DNA of 46,951 nt, taken from the NCBI GenBank assembly GCA_030141605.1, contig JAQGDQ010000661.1:70001-116951 (forward strand). The letters run 5' to 3'. The stretch is from Tubiluchus corallicola (lineage: Eukaryota; Priapulida; Priapulimorpha; Priapulimorphida; Tubiluchidae). Positions 30,770-40,756 of the stretch are shown one piece after another. Under the pieces are notes generated by a model. The model was not told the DNA's origin. It was given only the letters and a program-made list of their open reading frames with translations, and did not search any database. Numbering within the stretch: position 1 is the stretch's first letter; the number at the start of each line of letters is the position of its first letter. The translations under genes were made by a program, and so were the position numbers.

Positions 30770-32168
30770 GAATGTAGATAAAATGTCACAAATGAAAAAG
30801 TAGATAAAAATGGCAAAGGAAAAACGGCACAAGAAAAAATGACATCAACGGAAAAGTATGTAAAAATGGCACAATAAAAAAATGGCACAGGAAAAAATGG
30901 CACACTTAGTAAAATGTGTTTAGGGTTAGGGTTACAATGGGGAACAATTATTTCAGTTATTTCACCTCTGCCAAGGAAGTTATACTACCACAGTTAGTTT
31001 GGTTTTTTGTCTGTAGTAAGCCTCATAGGCAAAAACTTTCTAACAAATTTCCAAGAAACTTCGTGAAGAAAAGTGGGTATGGAGTGTCAAAATGGGAATT
31101 GTGATAGTCATTTTGAAGTTGTAGATCACTCACTTTGTTATGATTGAGTTTAGGCACAGAAGTATGAATAAGAATAAAAAATCTATAATACATATTTGCA
31201 CAGCACACAACAGAAAAGTGTTTATTAAAACTACAGAAACATGAGTAGCACAACTGCTGCACTGAACACTGAGAATGAGAGAGTGACTAGAAAGCAAAAA
31301 CAGTCAGTATATACAGGTATAGAACTTGACCTATGCAGACTTGCACAGGCTTCACAACAACCATTACTTTTAAATAGGGAGAGGACCAGTGTGTACGCAT
31401 TCACTGGACCATACAATTATACTGAGGGTAAGTCAGTTGGTAGAATGAAACAGGATTAGCCCGTAGATGGCAGCACCTAATTACAATGTACAATTCCAAC
31501 TTCCACATCAATTGTTGTTATGGTTCTTTTTTCGCAAAACTTAACCGAACACCGCGTACAGAAAAAAGCATTTATGAAGCATTTCGTGGAGGTCTTAGAG
31601 GGGAGTGTTTAGTTCTTTTTATTATCCCAGTTGGACAAACAACTACGAGCTAGTTCCAGGTTTTACTTTAAGAAAATCTCGCTTGTAAAACACGGTAACG
31701 CTGTCTATAACATTTGCTTATTAGTACGTAGAGCCCTGTGAGGTACATATATATTTTTCACCATATTACCACTGTCAAAATTAATAGCGAAAAGGTAGAT
31801 AAACAATCTGCGGCAAATATGTGCTTTTTTGATTATAAATCCAATTTTAATTGTCTTTTTATTTTAAATTTTAATGTAATTTTTTTAATTTAAATATTTT
31901 GTGGGGTTTTCCAGTGTATACTTTTACATGTACGGTTCTATTTGGCTTAATTTTTTTTAGTCAAAAGAATCAGACGAGTAAAATCAAAATAACATAATTA
32001 TGTGCCATTTTACCCGTGCCATTTTTTCTCTGCCATTTTACTTTGCTATTTTTTCTGTGCCATTTTTACCTACTCTTCCATTTGTGCCATTTTTACTGTG
32101 CAATTTTTAAAATTGCAATTTTTTGCTATGCCACTTTTACCTGTGCCATTTTTACTGTGCACCGTTTA
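30770..32168. mobile_element. 1.4-kb element with inverted clusters of AAAAATGGCACAGG subterminal repeats
   Basis: The left edge (30775-30907) has at least seven copies of AAAAATGGCAC(AGG/AAT)-type units. The right edge (32003-32162) has a similar number in inverted orientation (GTGCCATTTTTACTGTGC). A TTTAGGGTTAGGGTTA block follows the left cluster at 30920. The interior is mostly AT-rich, with one exon-like frame at 31241-31427. Ends are approximate because I see no clean target duplication. Confidence 0.65.
31241..31427 (+). CDS. exon-like frame inside the 30.8-32.2 kb element
   Basis: ATG follows AACTACAGAAAC. The frame reads MSSTTAALNTENERVTRKQK and continues with ELDLCRLAQASQQPLLLNRE to a strong donor, GAGG/GTAAGT, at 31427-31433. 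The next stop is 26 bp after it. Residue use is protein-like. I do not recognise it. Its position inside a repeat-edged element suggests a leftover first exon of the element's own gene, or a captured exon. Confidence 0.35.
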
Positions 32169-32169
32169 A

Positions 32170-32900
32170 TAGATCAAGATACTCAGGTTAATTTTTTTAA
32201 AAGAAAGGTGATAAGTCACTCAGCATGTTGGGTTTATTACACTGTTCGTAGAAAAATACAAGAAAGAAATTTGCAAAAGTTTTATATAAAGAAAAAAGCT
32301 AATTTATTCCGCCACTGTAGAGAAATTTTCAGGCACAGCGGTAGTTGCCATTCACATGAAATTGAAACGTAAGTTGTGGACTTCGTGGCGTCTCCTAAGT
32401 GTATGGTGGCTGTCCGTAAGTGCATTCTGTTTTATCTAATATTCATCCAAAGAGATCACAAAGTTGGCTTTCTACTTTTTTGTAGAAAATATGTGAATTT
32501 TTGACTGAAATTGGCAATGTAGCGTTCTTCTTTGCGCAATGAGCGACACCTTTGTTGAAAGTTCAATATGCTCAAAATAGGTGCACCCAAGCAACTTTAA
32601 AGTGATTTTACTAACTACAGGTGGCGCTTTGATAACTTTATTACCAAGTCGATCCTTCTAACACTTTTGTAGGTTTGGCCTTTCCTTTAAAGGTGCCATT
32701 TGTAATAAATTCGAGGCTACTTCGAATGATCATAAACCTTGATACTTTGGAATATTCATATTTCTCCAACCTTTCGATAGATCATTACCAAAAAAATACA
32801 AACTACACAAAAGTTTAATTAAGTTTGTATTACAAGCATTTTGTTACATCTAAATACAATTTCTACGTCTTACTGGCTTTATAACAAATTACAACAACAA
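32170..32900. other. no gene recognised; 3' flank of the cadherin gene
   Basis: AT-rich. On the minus strand ATTAAA at about 32815-32822 could serve as the poly(A) signal of the cadherin-like gene if its transcript runs through the minisatellite. Confidence 0.3.
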
Positions 32901-32904
32901 CATT

Positions 32905-33770
32905 AGGCAAACAAACAAAAAGGATGATTTTCATCCAATGTGAAGCTAGGTTTCAAACAAAGGCAAACAAAGAAAAGGATGATTTTCATCCAATGTGAAG
33001 CTAGGTTTCAAACAAAGGCAAACAAAGAAAAGGATGATTTTCATCCAATGTGAAGCTAGGTTTCAAAGGAAGGCAAACAACCAAAAGAATGATTTTCATC
33101 CAATGTGAAGCTAGGTTTCAAAGAAAGGCAAACAAATAAAAGGATGATTTTCATCCAATGTGAAGCTAGGTTTCAGAGAAAGGCAAACAAACAAAAGGAT
33201 GATTTTCATCCAATGTGAAACTAGGTTTCAGAGAAAGGCAAACAAACAAAAGGATGATTTTCATCCAATGTGAAGCTAGGTTTCAAAGAAAGGCAAACAA
33301 ACAAAAGGATGATTTTCATCCAATGTGAAGCTAGGTTTCAAAGAAAGGCAAACAAACAAAAGGATGATTTTCATCCAATGTGAAGCTAGGTTTCAAAGAA
33401 AGGCAAACAAACAAAAGGATGATTTTCATCCAATGTGAAGCTAGGTTTCAGAGAAAGGCAAACAAACAAAAGGATGATTTTCATCCAATGTGAAGCTAGG
33501 TTTCAGAGAAAGGCAAACAAACAAAAGGATGATTTTCATCCAATGTGAAGCTAGGTTTCAGAGAAAGGCAAACAAACAAAAGGATGATTTTCATCCAATG
33601 TGAAGCTAGGTTTCAAAGAAAGGCAAACAAACAAAAGGATGATTTTCATCCAATGTGAAGCTAGGTTTCAAAGAAAGGCAAACAAACAAAAGGATGATTT
33701 TCATCCAATGTGAAGCTAGGTTTCAGAGAAAGGCAAACAAACAAAAGGATGATTTTCATCCAATGGGAAA
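32905..33770 (-). repeat. 55-bp minisatellite in the cadherin 3' UTR, about 16 units
   Basis: Units such as AGGATGATTTTCATCCAATG and TGAAGCTAGGTTTCAAAG recur every 55 bp (32921, 32976, 33031, 33086, 33141, 33196, 33251 and so on). Each has the inverted repeat GGATGA-TTT-TCATCC. The last unit (33748-33780) grades into the stop codon region of the cadherin-like gene, so the repeat grew from the gene's own 3' end. Confidence 0.95.
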
Positions 33771-35765
33771 TTAGGCTTCAGGTGATGGCCTAAAGCTTCG
33801 ACTGCTCAGCTTTGATTGTTGCAAGCGGGATGCAAGATTCCGCCGTCTCTCCTTTAATACCACAGAAACCCGGTAAGCTAGGAGTAACATTATGAGCAAC
33901 ATGAAGATCCCTCCCAATCCCAGCAACACGGCAGCTGGTAATTGATCATCATCCTCTTCATCTTCAGAAGCCAAAGCTGTAAGGGCATCATAATCATCAT
34001 CAACTGGTCTGTTGATTGTAACTTTTACTTGTGCAAAAGCACAACGTATGTCTTGCGGAAATGGTTTTCTGTTCTTGTTACAAACCTTGACACTAAACTC
34101 ACACATGGATCTAACATTAGTAATGATACGGTTGTTGGCCCATACTACCAATATGGGGTTTCTCAATTTTGTGGAAACAGTTGTGTGGACGACTTGCTTG
34201 CAGTCATCTTCCAAACCTACTGTGTAATACTCGAGGGTTCCTGGCCTATATTTAGCTGTTGCTGCAGCTACGGTTCCAATGGACTCTGAGACGTCATTTG
34301 GCGCTACTTTAAAATTGTATACTGGGTACTCAATCATCGGATTGAAACTATTTGTTGACTGAATGACTATTTCACATGACTGTTCGTCAGTCAGCGTCCC
34401 ATTAGTAGCACGTATAGTCAGTTTCTCTGTGGTTTCGGCATAATATGTACTCAATGGGAATTTCGCTTGCAATTCACCAGCTGACGTTAATTCAAAATAT
34501 TGTTGGTCATCATCACTATTAGGTTTTAAGGTGAAAGTGGCTGCGTTACGTGCGTGAAAGCGAACAAATGTTGTTTTTAGAGGCATATTTTCTGGCACAG
34601 TTCTTCTGGGAGGCATATTAAGTATCTGTGGTGGCACAGGAGTTACAGATACAGACTGGATCACTAAGATTGTCGTAGAAAAGCGAACACCGTCAGTTGC
34701 CAACGATGCCCTGACAAGAATGAGGTACAAATGATCAGGTTTTAAAGTTCCAGTCACTTTCACCACTCCAGTGTCAGCATTTATCTCGAAACGTCCTTCA
34801 GTCTGGTCTGCAAATGGAAAGCTATAGCGTACAGCACTCTTATTGTTTGCATTCTGATCAAGAGCAGATATTCCCTGTGGATTAACGTCCACTACTGTTC
34901 CTTTGGTGGCATTTGCAGGTATAGATGCGTTGTACTCATTGTCAGTAAAAGCAGGGTTGAGACGTTCAGGTTCTATGATTATAGTCAGTTGTCTGGTTGA
35001 GCTTAGTGATTTGTAATATATACCTTTGTCTTGCACTTTCAGAACCAAAACATATTTATCAGGCACATCATGTTCATATAATTTTTCCTTTATCTTTACT
35101 ACTCCTGTTTGTTTGTTTATGGAAAAAAGATTAGAACCATTGACGAGTGAAAATGTGAAAACGTTGTTGGGTGCGGTGAAGTCCAAATCTTTGGCAGTTG
35201 CCTTGAAGATCACCAGACCAGGTCGTGCGTACTTGCTAATAGATACTTCGCTCGTGTTCCATGTGAATTCTGGTTTGTGATCATTAATATCAGCAACATA
35301 TATATTGAAGTATATTGGAAATTCAACTAATTCTACTATTCTATCTTTGTTTTTCATTTCCTGGTAACACCAGAGAAACTTTTGATATGGAGGGTTTGTT
35401 GCAAAATCAGTCGTGTAAGTCAAGTTGCTAATGTCATACATAAGATAAACTCTGTTTTTCTTTGTGTTTACCTTAAATATTGTTTTAACTTTGTTGGTAG
35501 TTTCGCACGCCACGCGGTAGCATTCCCTCCTCAGATTACAGCACTTTGTTGCTTTATCCTTGTCTATAACCCAATCACCTAAGTACATATATCTGTAAAC
35601 TTCGTAGAGTTCGTCACCTTTCTTGGCACTCTCTTGAATGGTTAGATTTCTCCGTTCTTTAGAAATTAGCTTGTCACAGTCTCGTTTCCATGGAACTTTG
35701 TCACCACGTAAGGCCTCACAACCCACGAAAGTGAGAAGCAAGCAAAACAGTATGTTTTTATTCAT
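33771..35765 (-). CDS. cadherin-like single-pass membrane protein, intronless
   Basis: 664 aa in one uninterrupted frame. Residues 1-18 are a signal peptide (LFCLLLTFVGCEA). Residues 19-150 form a cysteine-bearing N-terminal region (CCNLRRECYRVAC at 75-87). ADINDHKPEF at 158-167 is a cadherin inter-repeat calcium motif (DxNDN-type, with H for the last N). Cadherin-like repeats follow at about 168-265, 270-370, 380-470 and 475-590, with typical FSINKQTGVVKI and FEINADTGVVKV strands. An acidic stretch (YDALTALASEDEEDDD) precedes the membrane span at 611-633; the cytoplasmic tail is only about 30 residues and lacks a visible catenin-binding region. Later repeats have degenerate calcium sites. 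Likely role: cell-surface recognition. The precise cadherin subfamily is unclear. Confidence 0.88.
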   Translation of the reverse strand: MNKNILFCLLLTFVGCEALRGDKVPWKRDCDKLISKERRNLTIQESAKKGDELYEVYRYMYLGDWVIDKDKATKCCNLRRECYRVACETTNKVKTIFKVNTKKNRVYLMYDISNLTYTTDFATNPPYQKFLWCYQEMKNKDRIVELVEFPIYFNIYVADINDHKPEFTWNTSEVSISKYARPGLVIFKATAKDLDFTAPNNVFTFSLVNGSNLFSINKQTGVVKIKEKLYEHDVPDKYVLVLKVQDKGIYYKSLSSTRQLTIIIEPERLNPAFTDNEYNASIPANATKGTVVDVNPQGISALDQNANNKSAVRYSFPFADQTEGRFEINADTGVVKVTGTLKPDHLYLILVRASLATDGVRFSTTILVIQSVSVTPVPPQILNMPPRRTVPENMPLKTTFVRFHARNAATFTLKPNSDDDQQYFELTSAGELQAKFPLSTYYAETTEKLTIRATNGTLTDEQSCEIVIQSTNSFNPMIEYPVYNFKVAPNDVSESIGTVAAATAKYRPGTLEYYTVGLEDDCKQVVHTTVSTKLRNPILVVWANNRIITNVRSMCEFSVKVCNKNRKPFPQDIRCAFAQVKVTINRPVDDDYDALTALASEDEEDDDQLPAAVLLGLGGIFMLLIMLLLAYRVSVVLKERRRNLASRLQQSKLSSRSFRPSPEA

Positions 35766-35769
35766 TCGC

Positions 35770-37850
35770 TCCTATTATGCCAGTTCTTAGGTAGGATGGT
35801 TATAAAGTCTAGTCAGAATAAAACTAAACACATCGAAATGGAGTAAAGAAATGTTGTGTTATCAAACATTCACGGCGCAAGACTAATCCGCTATGCGTAT
35901 CATCTGTCTGCGTAGTAACAGGTATCCATTCCAAGTGCGGGAGAACGAAGAAACTTTGTTTACAGTTTGAAGCACATTGTTGCCACATTGTTTGCTTTCT
36001 TAATATTGTGACGCAAATACAATAGTGAACAAATCGTACGTAACTTCTAGTGTGAGCTGAATGTTCAACGTAACAATACGAAAGAACATTTCTACTGAAA
36101 TGTATGGGGAAAAGAATAATGTCCGAGAAAAATTAGATTCGATCCTCATAATGGAATGGAATGACACATCCCTAGCTTCCTTGCTATCTCGGATCAGAAA
36201 TATCCAATTATTTATCTGTAAAGAAGATATTCTGGGAGATTTTATATGGTGTATATCCGCGGAAAATTCTCATCCCTGAAACTGACCATGTGACCCGAGG
36301 TCATGGAGCGGCCAGGTTTTCATTTCTTTTCATTTTTCAAAAACGCTTTCATTCTTCAAGTAAAAAGGAGATGTTTATTACACCATAATTATTGTCATAA
36401 CTGATTAGTTTGAAAAAAAAATGAATTAAAGAGACTGCAGAAAATAGCTGCCAAATATCACAACAGGTGGCGCCAGGCACCAAAGTGCAGTTAAGGAGAA
36501 AATGAAAACGAATACAGACCAAGTCATTTTTACGAATCACCTAAATCAACTAAAATTGGACGATTAATTTTTAGCCTCTGACAAAGACTGTATTTACTCT
36601 AGTTTTAATGCAAACAAACAAATAGTTTAAGTGAGAATTAATTACTGATTTTCTCTCAGGTTTATAAATAAGATATTGATCTTATTGATTACTTAAAATC
36701 ATTTGTCTGGCTAGAAACTTGTTACCAAAATCGTCAATTTTTAACCATATATCAAAATTACAGCTTTTACGACAATTACTAAAATGTCTGCTTGCATAGC
36801 AAAATCGTCCGTAAGTTGACAGTTAAGCTTTTCTAGTTATTCACGTATCCTGAATCTCCATTTCACGAGGATCATTTTGATACCAAGTTCATCTCTCTAT
36901 GTTATTTCTAAGCTGAGATAATCCACGTTGAAGTTCAGGTGCAGGCTGCGCACTGAAAAACATAATCTTGAGAAAATCACTGTTAAAGTCAGCCATTGTT
37001 TCTTGTCGCGTTTCTACAAAACATTTAGCAACTGCACAAATGTTGGTTGCTATGAACTTTGAGGTTATGTTTAAATCCAGTAGATGGCTGTTACTGACGA
37101 AGATCTGGGCTTGACAACAGAAAAAACCCGAAGCAAAAATAAGCTGCTAACGGAGTTTGAAAATAGGAGTTTTTTACAATTGCAGTACTAGTTTCTAAAC
37201 AAAAATGTAGGTACAGGGTTATAAAATTAGATTTTTAGTATTTTTTAAAAGTTTTCTTGATAATTTGATGCTAGAATATAAAAGTCCAATATATTTAGCA
37301 TCTCTTATTATAAAAAAATTGACATTTGAGCAAATTTTTGCTTCATTTACTTTGAAGCATCATAATGTAGTTGTAACTATTCCAGCTTGTGGACGGTTTC
37401 GACTCGCAAGCGCACGAATAATGATTTTCTTTCGTGTTTACAAAATAAATAAGACAGTAGTTTAAAGATTTACTTAAAATCATTTTTCTGGCTAGTAAAC
37501 TCGTCAATTTCCAGCCATGTCATCAAAATTATCGATTACTAAAATCACGTTCATAGTTCACAGTTTAGCTGTACTAACTTACAATTATAAAACACATTCC
37601 TAGCTTGAACCTAATTACCGCTGACCTAACGCTACCTACCTATCAGGTAAAAATAATCAGTATAGAAAAATGTAATAAAATTCATGATATGTCGACTAAA
37701 ATACAATATTTACAACGTTGTCTGCACTATATTATGTACAAGTTTAACAGTAAAAAGTGTTTAAATTAGTTTTTTTACATATGCAGTGAAGCGAGTGCTG
37801 ATAAAATCAAATCGGAATTAAATACATGAAAGAGTCAACTTCTACGAAAC
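35770..37850. other. intergenic, AT-rich, with a stray hAT-like terminus and a diverged repeat pair
   Basis: GGAAAATTCTCATCCCTG at 36262-36279 matches the end of the MITE family at 25433 and 42871 but has no partner terminus. 36655-36785 and 37437-37555 share TACTTAAAATCATTT, CTGGCTAG and CGTCAATTT blocks, a diverged direct repeat. A 72-aa frame at 36061-36279 has no recognised motif. Confidence 0.4.
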
Positions 37851-37932
37851 GACATGTATTGAGCGACGATCGTTTTGGCTCTTGAAGCCATTATAAAACT
37901 TCAAATGAAGCCAAAGAGAACAACAAATAATA

Positions 37933-38423
37933 CAGTCTAGCCTCGTTATCTTGCCCCTCGTTATGCCGCCAAACTCGTCTCTCGCCATAGAAAGTACCAG
38001 GACGGATTTCCTGCTTTGATATTTACCTCGTTAAGTCGCCACCCTCGCTTCTCGCCCTCGCCACGTCATGCTAGGATGAGTGCTTATGTAAACTATATTC
38101 GTTATGTCGCCAAACAGACAAACTCAGAGGTGAATCGATCAATACATATACCGCGTGTCGATCAATATAACCGCGGTATGTAGACAATGCTGCTGTACTC
38201 GATAGACAGACATAATTAATCTAGTGTGTCTCTCACCAGGATTAGATTAGGAGTGTTGTGGTTGGTGTACCTAGAGTGCTGTACATAGAGGAACACTATG
38301 TTAGTCAACTATTATGTATATACATATAGACTAACTTCGTTATATTCCCGTTATCTCGCCATACTCGCCTCTCGCCAAAAATTTGCCCTAGACGGACAGT
38401 GGCGAGATAACGAGACTAGACTG
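37933..38423. mobile_element. Tc1/mariner-type MITE nested in the fold-back element
   Basis: The ends are CAGTCTAGCCTCGTTATCT and AGATAACGAGACTAGACTG with TA on both sides (37931-37932, 38424-38425). Internal CTCGTTATGTCGCC-like repeats resemble Tigger/pogo subterminal sequence. No transposase. Confidence 0.9.
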
Positions 38424-39020
38424 TATTAATGATACGAAGGCACAAACTGAAACTGCAAAACACGAGATTAGAATTTAACTTGTCCAAATAAACGAAGTTG
38501 TACCAGAAAAGATTGCAGACAAAATTTTTACCTGACATATGAGAACCAAAAAAGAACACAACAGGTAAACTATTAACCCAAGTTTACATAATGAAAAACA
38601 GCACCAGTAAGCATTGTAATTACTTGCACTACAACGTAGTTTATTTTCTACAAGTTAAATTCTAATCTGTCGTTTTCTAGTTCCAGTTTGTGCTTTTGTA
38701 TCAGTAACGTATTTGTTGGTGTCAAGCAATTTAATCTTAACATTCTATAATTATTTGTTTTTTTTGTATGTTTACAAACATGCGTTTCCTGAAAGTGTTT
38801 ATAATGAGGTCAGCCTTAGTCATGTGACCTAAGCTTTAGTAGTATACACCACCTATCAATCACACTTGTTTCTACATGTAGCTAGATTTTCTGTTGCCGC
38901 TATGCTGATCATGCCGTTTGGTGATACTTGCATTGCTTTGTCTATTTTGTTACAATTTAACAGTCACTAGTTGTATTTTCAAGCCAAAGTTGTCACCAGT
39001 AAATGTAAGTCTATTAAACT

Positions 39021-39089
39021 ATTTAAACTATTAACTAATTATTAAAGTGTAGATGGTCTACACTTTAATAATTAGTTAATAGTTTAAAT
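39021..39089. repeat. perfect 33-bp inverted repeat (hairpin, 3-base loop)
   Basis: 39021-39053 (ATTTAAACTATTAACTAATT onward) is the exact inverse of 39057-39089, separated by TGG. It lies in the extra sequence of the fold-back element's right arm. Confidence 0.95.
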
Positions 39090-39412
39090 TGGTTAGAATT
39101 GCTTCAAATGTCTAGAATCATAAAGTAATAATTTGTGTTTCAGTCTTCTTAAATCTAACTTTTTATTTTGTCTAAATAGTAATAACCTTTAGCACATTCT
39201 TAAGCACTTTTTGTGATCTGTTATTTTAATAAATTGCAGGTCTATCGCGCAGTTCAATACTGATTTTTGACGTTTCTTTGCCTGGACTGCGCGCATCCAC
39301 AGTATTATTTATTCTTTTTTGTAGCTTAATTTGTAGCTTGATAATGGTTTCAACAGCCGAAACGATCGTCGCTCGATAAACATGTTGATTCAAATCAAAT
39401 CAAAAGTCGACT

Positions 39413-39914
39413 ATAGGTTTTACACGTCAAATGTAGACACAGGAAAGTTCAAATGTGACTTAGGTAAGTCAAATGTAGACACAGGAAAGTTCAAATGTGA
39501 CTTAGGTAACTCAAATGTAGACATAGGAATTTCGAATGTGTTCTGGTAACTCAAATATGACTTAGGTAAGTCACATGTAGATGCATTACTTTGAATAAAT
39601 CGGTAATTAACTCATTTAAGTGCAAATTAGAAAAAGATAAACCAAAGATAGTGCATCTATTAGTAGGCCTATAACGTTGTTATTTTAACTTAGGAGCAAT
39701 TATTAAATTGAAATTAAAGAAGATTAAATTTAACATCCTTAAACTTTAACACCTGTCCACATTTGAGATACCAATGTCACATTTGACTTGACATGTGTCT
39801 ACATTTGACTTACCAAAAACGCTCAAGATTTCTTGAAAACCATTGTTAACACATTTAAACTGCCTAAGTCTACATTTGAGTTAACGCAGGTCTACATGCA
39901 TGTAAAACATATAT
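39413..39914. mobile_element. MITE with GTCAAATGTAGACACAGG subterminal repeats
   Basis: The ends are TATAGGTTTTACACGTCAAA and, inverted, TATATGTTTTACATGCATG. The left arm has about 2.4 tandem 42-bp units (39426-39560) containing TCAAATGTAGACACAGG and TTCAAATGTGACTTAGG. The right arm (39760-39900) carries TGTCTACATTTGACTTACC in inverted orientation. No coding sequence. Confidence 0.75.
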
Positions 39915-40287
39915 AACAGGTAGACCTTCTCTATAAATAGACTGACTAAGATGATGATTGTCAAAGATATTCAAGCGCAATCCTTTACGTTGTTGATACT
40001 TTCTCACAGCTTTTGGATCTTAGAGAAGGCAAATAGCAAAGCGTTTGTGTTGATGATGACGTCAATAAATTCCGGAATTATTTGCCTCAAAACTAAAAAA
40101 CAAACGCTAACTGGATGACGTCTATCAACTCATGAAACAAAATGACACACTAGCTGGTTTTTTACTGTAGTTTGCTATGTGATACACAACAATGCTTACT
40201 AAAATATAGGAACAATGCCTTCACAACCGCTGTAGCTACATATTTCTTACTAACTCACAAATACAACCTATTTGTACATGGAAATAT

Positions 40288-40756
40288 TTACAGGTTACGT
40301 TTTGCATCTTCTGGCAAAGGCAAGTCTGATTCACTGCTAAATGAGGAAGCATCACTAACGTTGCCATTGCTAGCATCAACATCACCGCCGCCGCCGCCGC
40401 CACCACTGCTGCTGAATATTGACTCAAAATCAATGTCGTTGTTGCCGCTGGGAGGTTTGTCGTCCGTAGTCCTGTCATTATCGTTTACTTCATCTGCTAA
40501 CGCGGGCATATTTTCGCTTTTACGAGCGACGCTAGGTAGGACGGCATGTTCAGCGGCGGGCGGTGCTGCCGCCTGGTGCGTAACAGCTGCAATCATTTCT
40601 CGCACGGTTTCAGACTCGTCATCGTCGAGGGGTCGGCGAAGATCATACGTGGAGCGCGACGCGAGAGAAGGTTTATCCTGCATGGAATTTAGGGACGACT
40701 CGCTGACGGCATGCAGTAGGTACTCTTCCGAACGTGACTTGTCCAGTCCTTTATTC
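40288..40756 (-). CDS. PDZ gene terminal exon, low-complexity C-terminal tail
   Basis: Acceptor GTTTTACTTTTGTAG; starts by completing an Arg codon (AG/G), then NKGLDKSRSEEYLLHAVSES. The middle carries YDLRRPLDDDESETVREM, a possible acidic helix. Then come poly-Ala/Pro, poly-Gly and DLPLPEDAKRNL before TAA at 40288-40290. The C-terminal NL is not a PDZ ligand. The opposite-strand frame 40172-40768 is a shadow. Confidence 0.85.

Larger units (their letters stand above)
37850..39385. mobile_element. 1.5-kb fold-back element with GAGCGACGATCGTTT termini
   Basis: The left end (37852-37900: TGAGCGACGATCGTTTTGGC) and the right end (about 39343-39383: GCCGAAACGATCGTCGCTCG) are inverted copies. A second inverted pair lies inside: 38429-38482 (GGCACAAACTGAAACTGC, GAATTTAACTTGT) against 38655-38705 (ACAAGTTAAATTC, TTCCAGTTTGTGC). 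A TA-flanked MITE interrupts the left arm, and about 600 bp of extra sequence interrupts the right arm. No coding region was found. Confidence 0.7.

Noticed and set aside
32900-33770. CRISPR-like regular repeats
   Set aside because: Units are contiguous 55-bp tandem repeats without unique spacers, in an animal genome.
33942-35582. Plus-strand frames within the cadherin gene
   Set aside because: Shadows of the 664-codon minus-strand frame.
36061-36279. 72-aa plus-strand frame as a gene
   Set aside because: It ends inside a MITE-type terminus and shows no motif or splice context.
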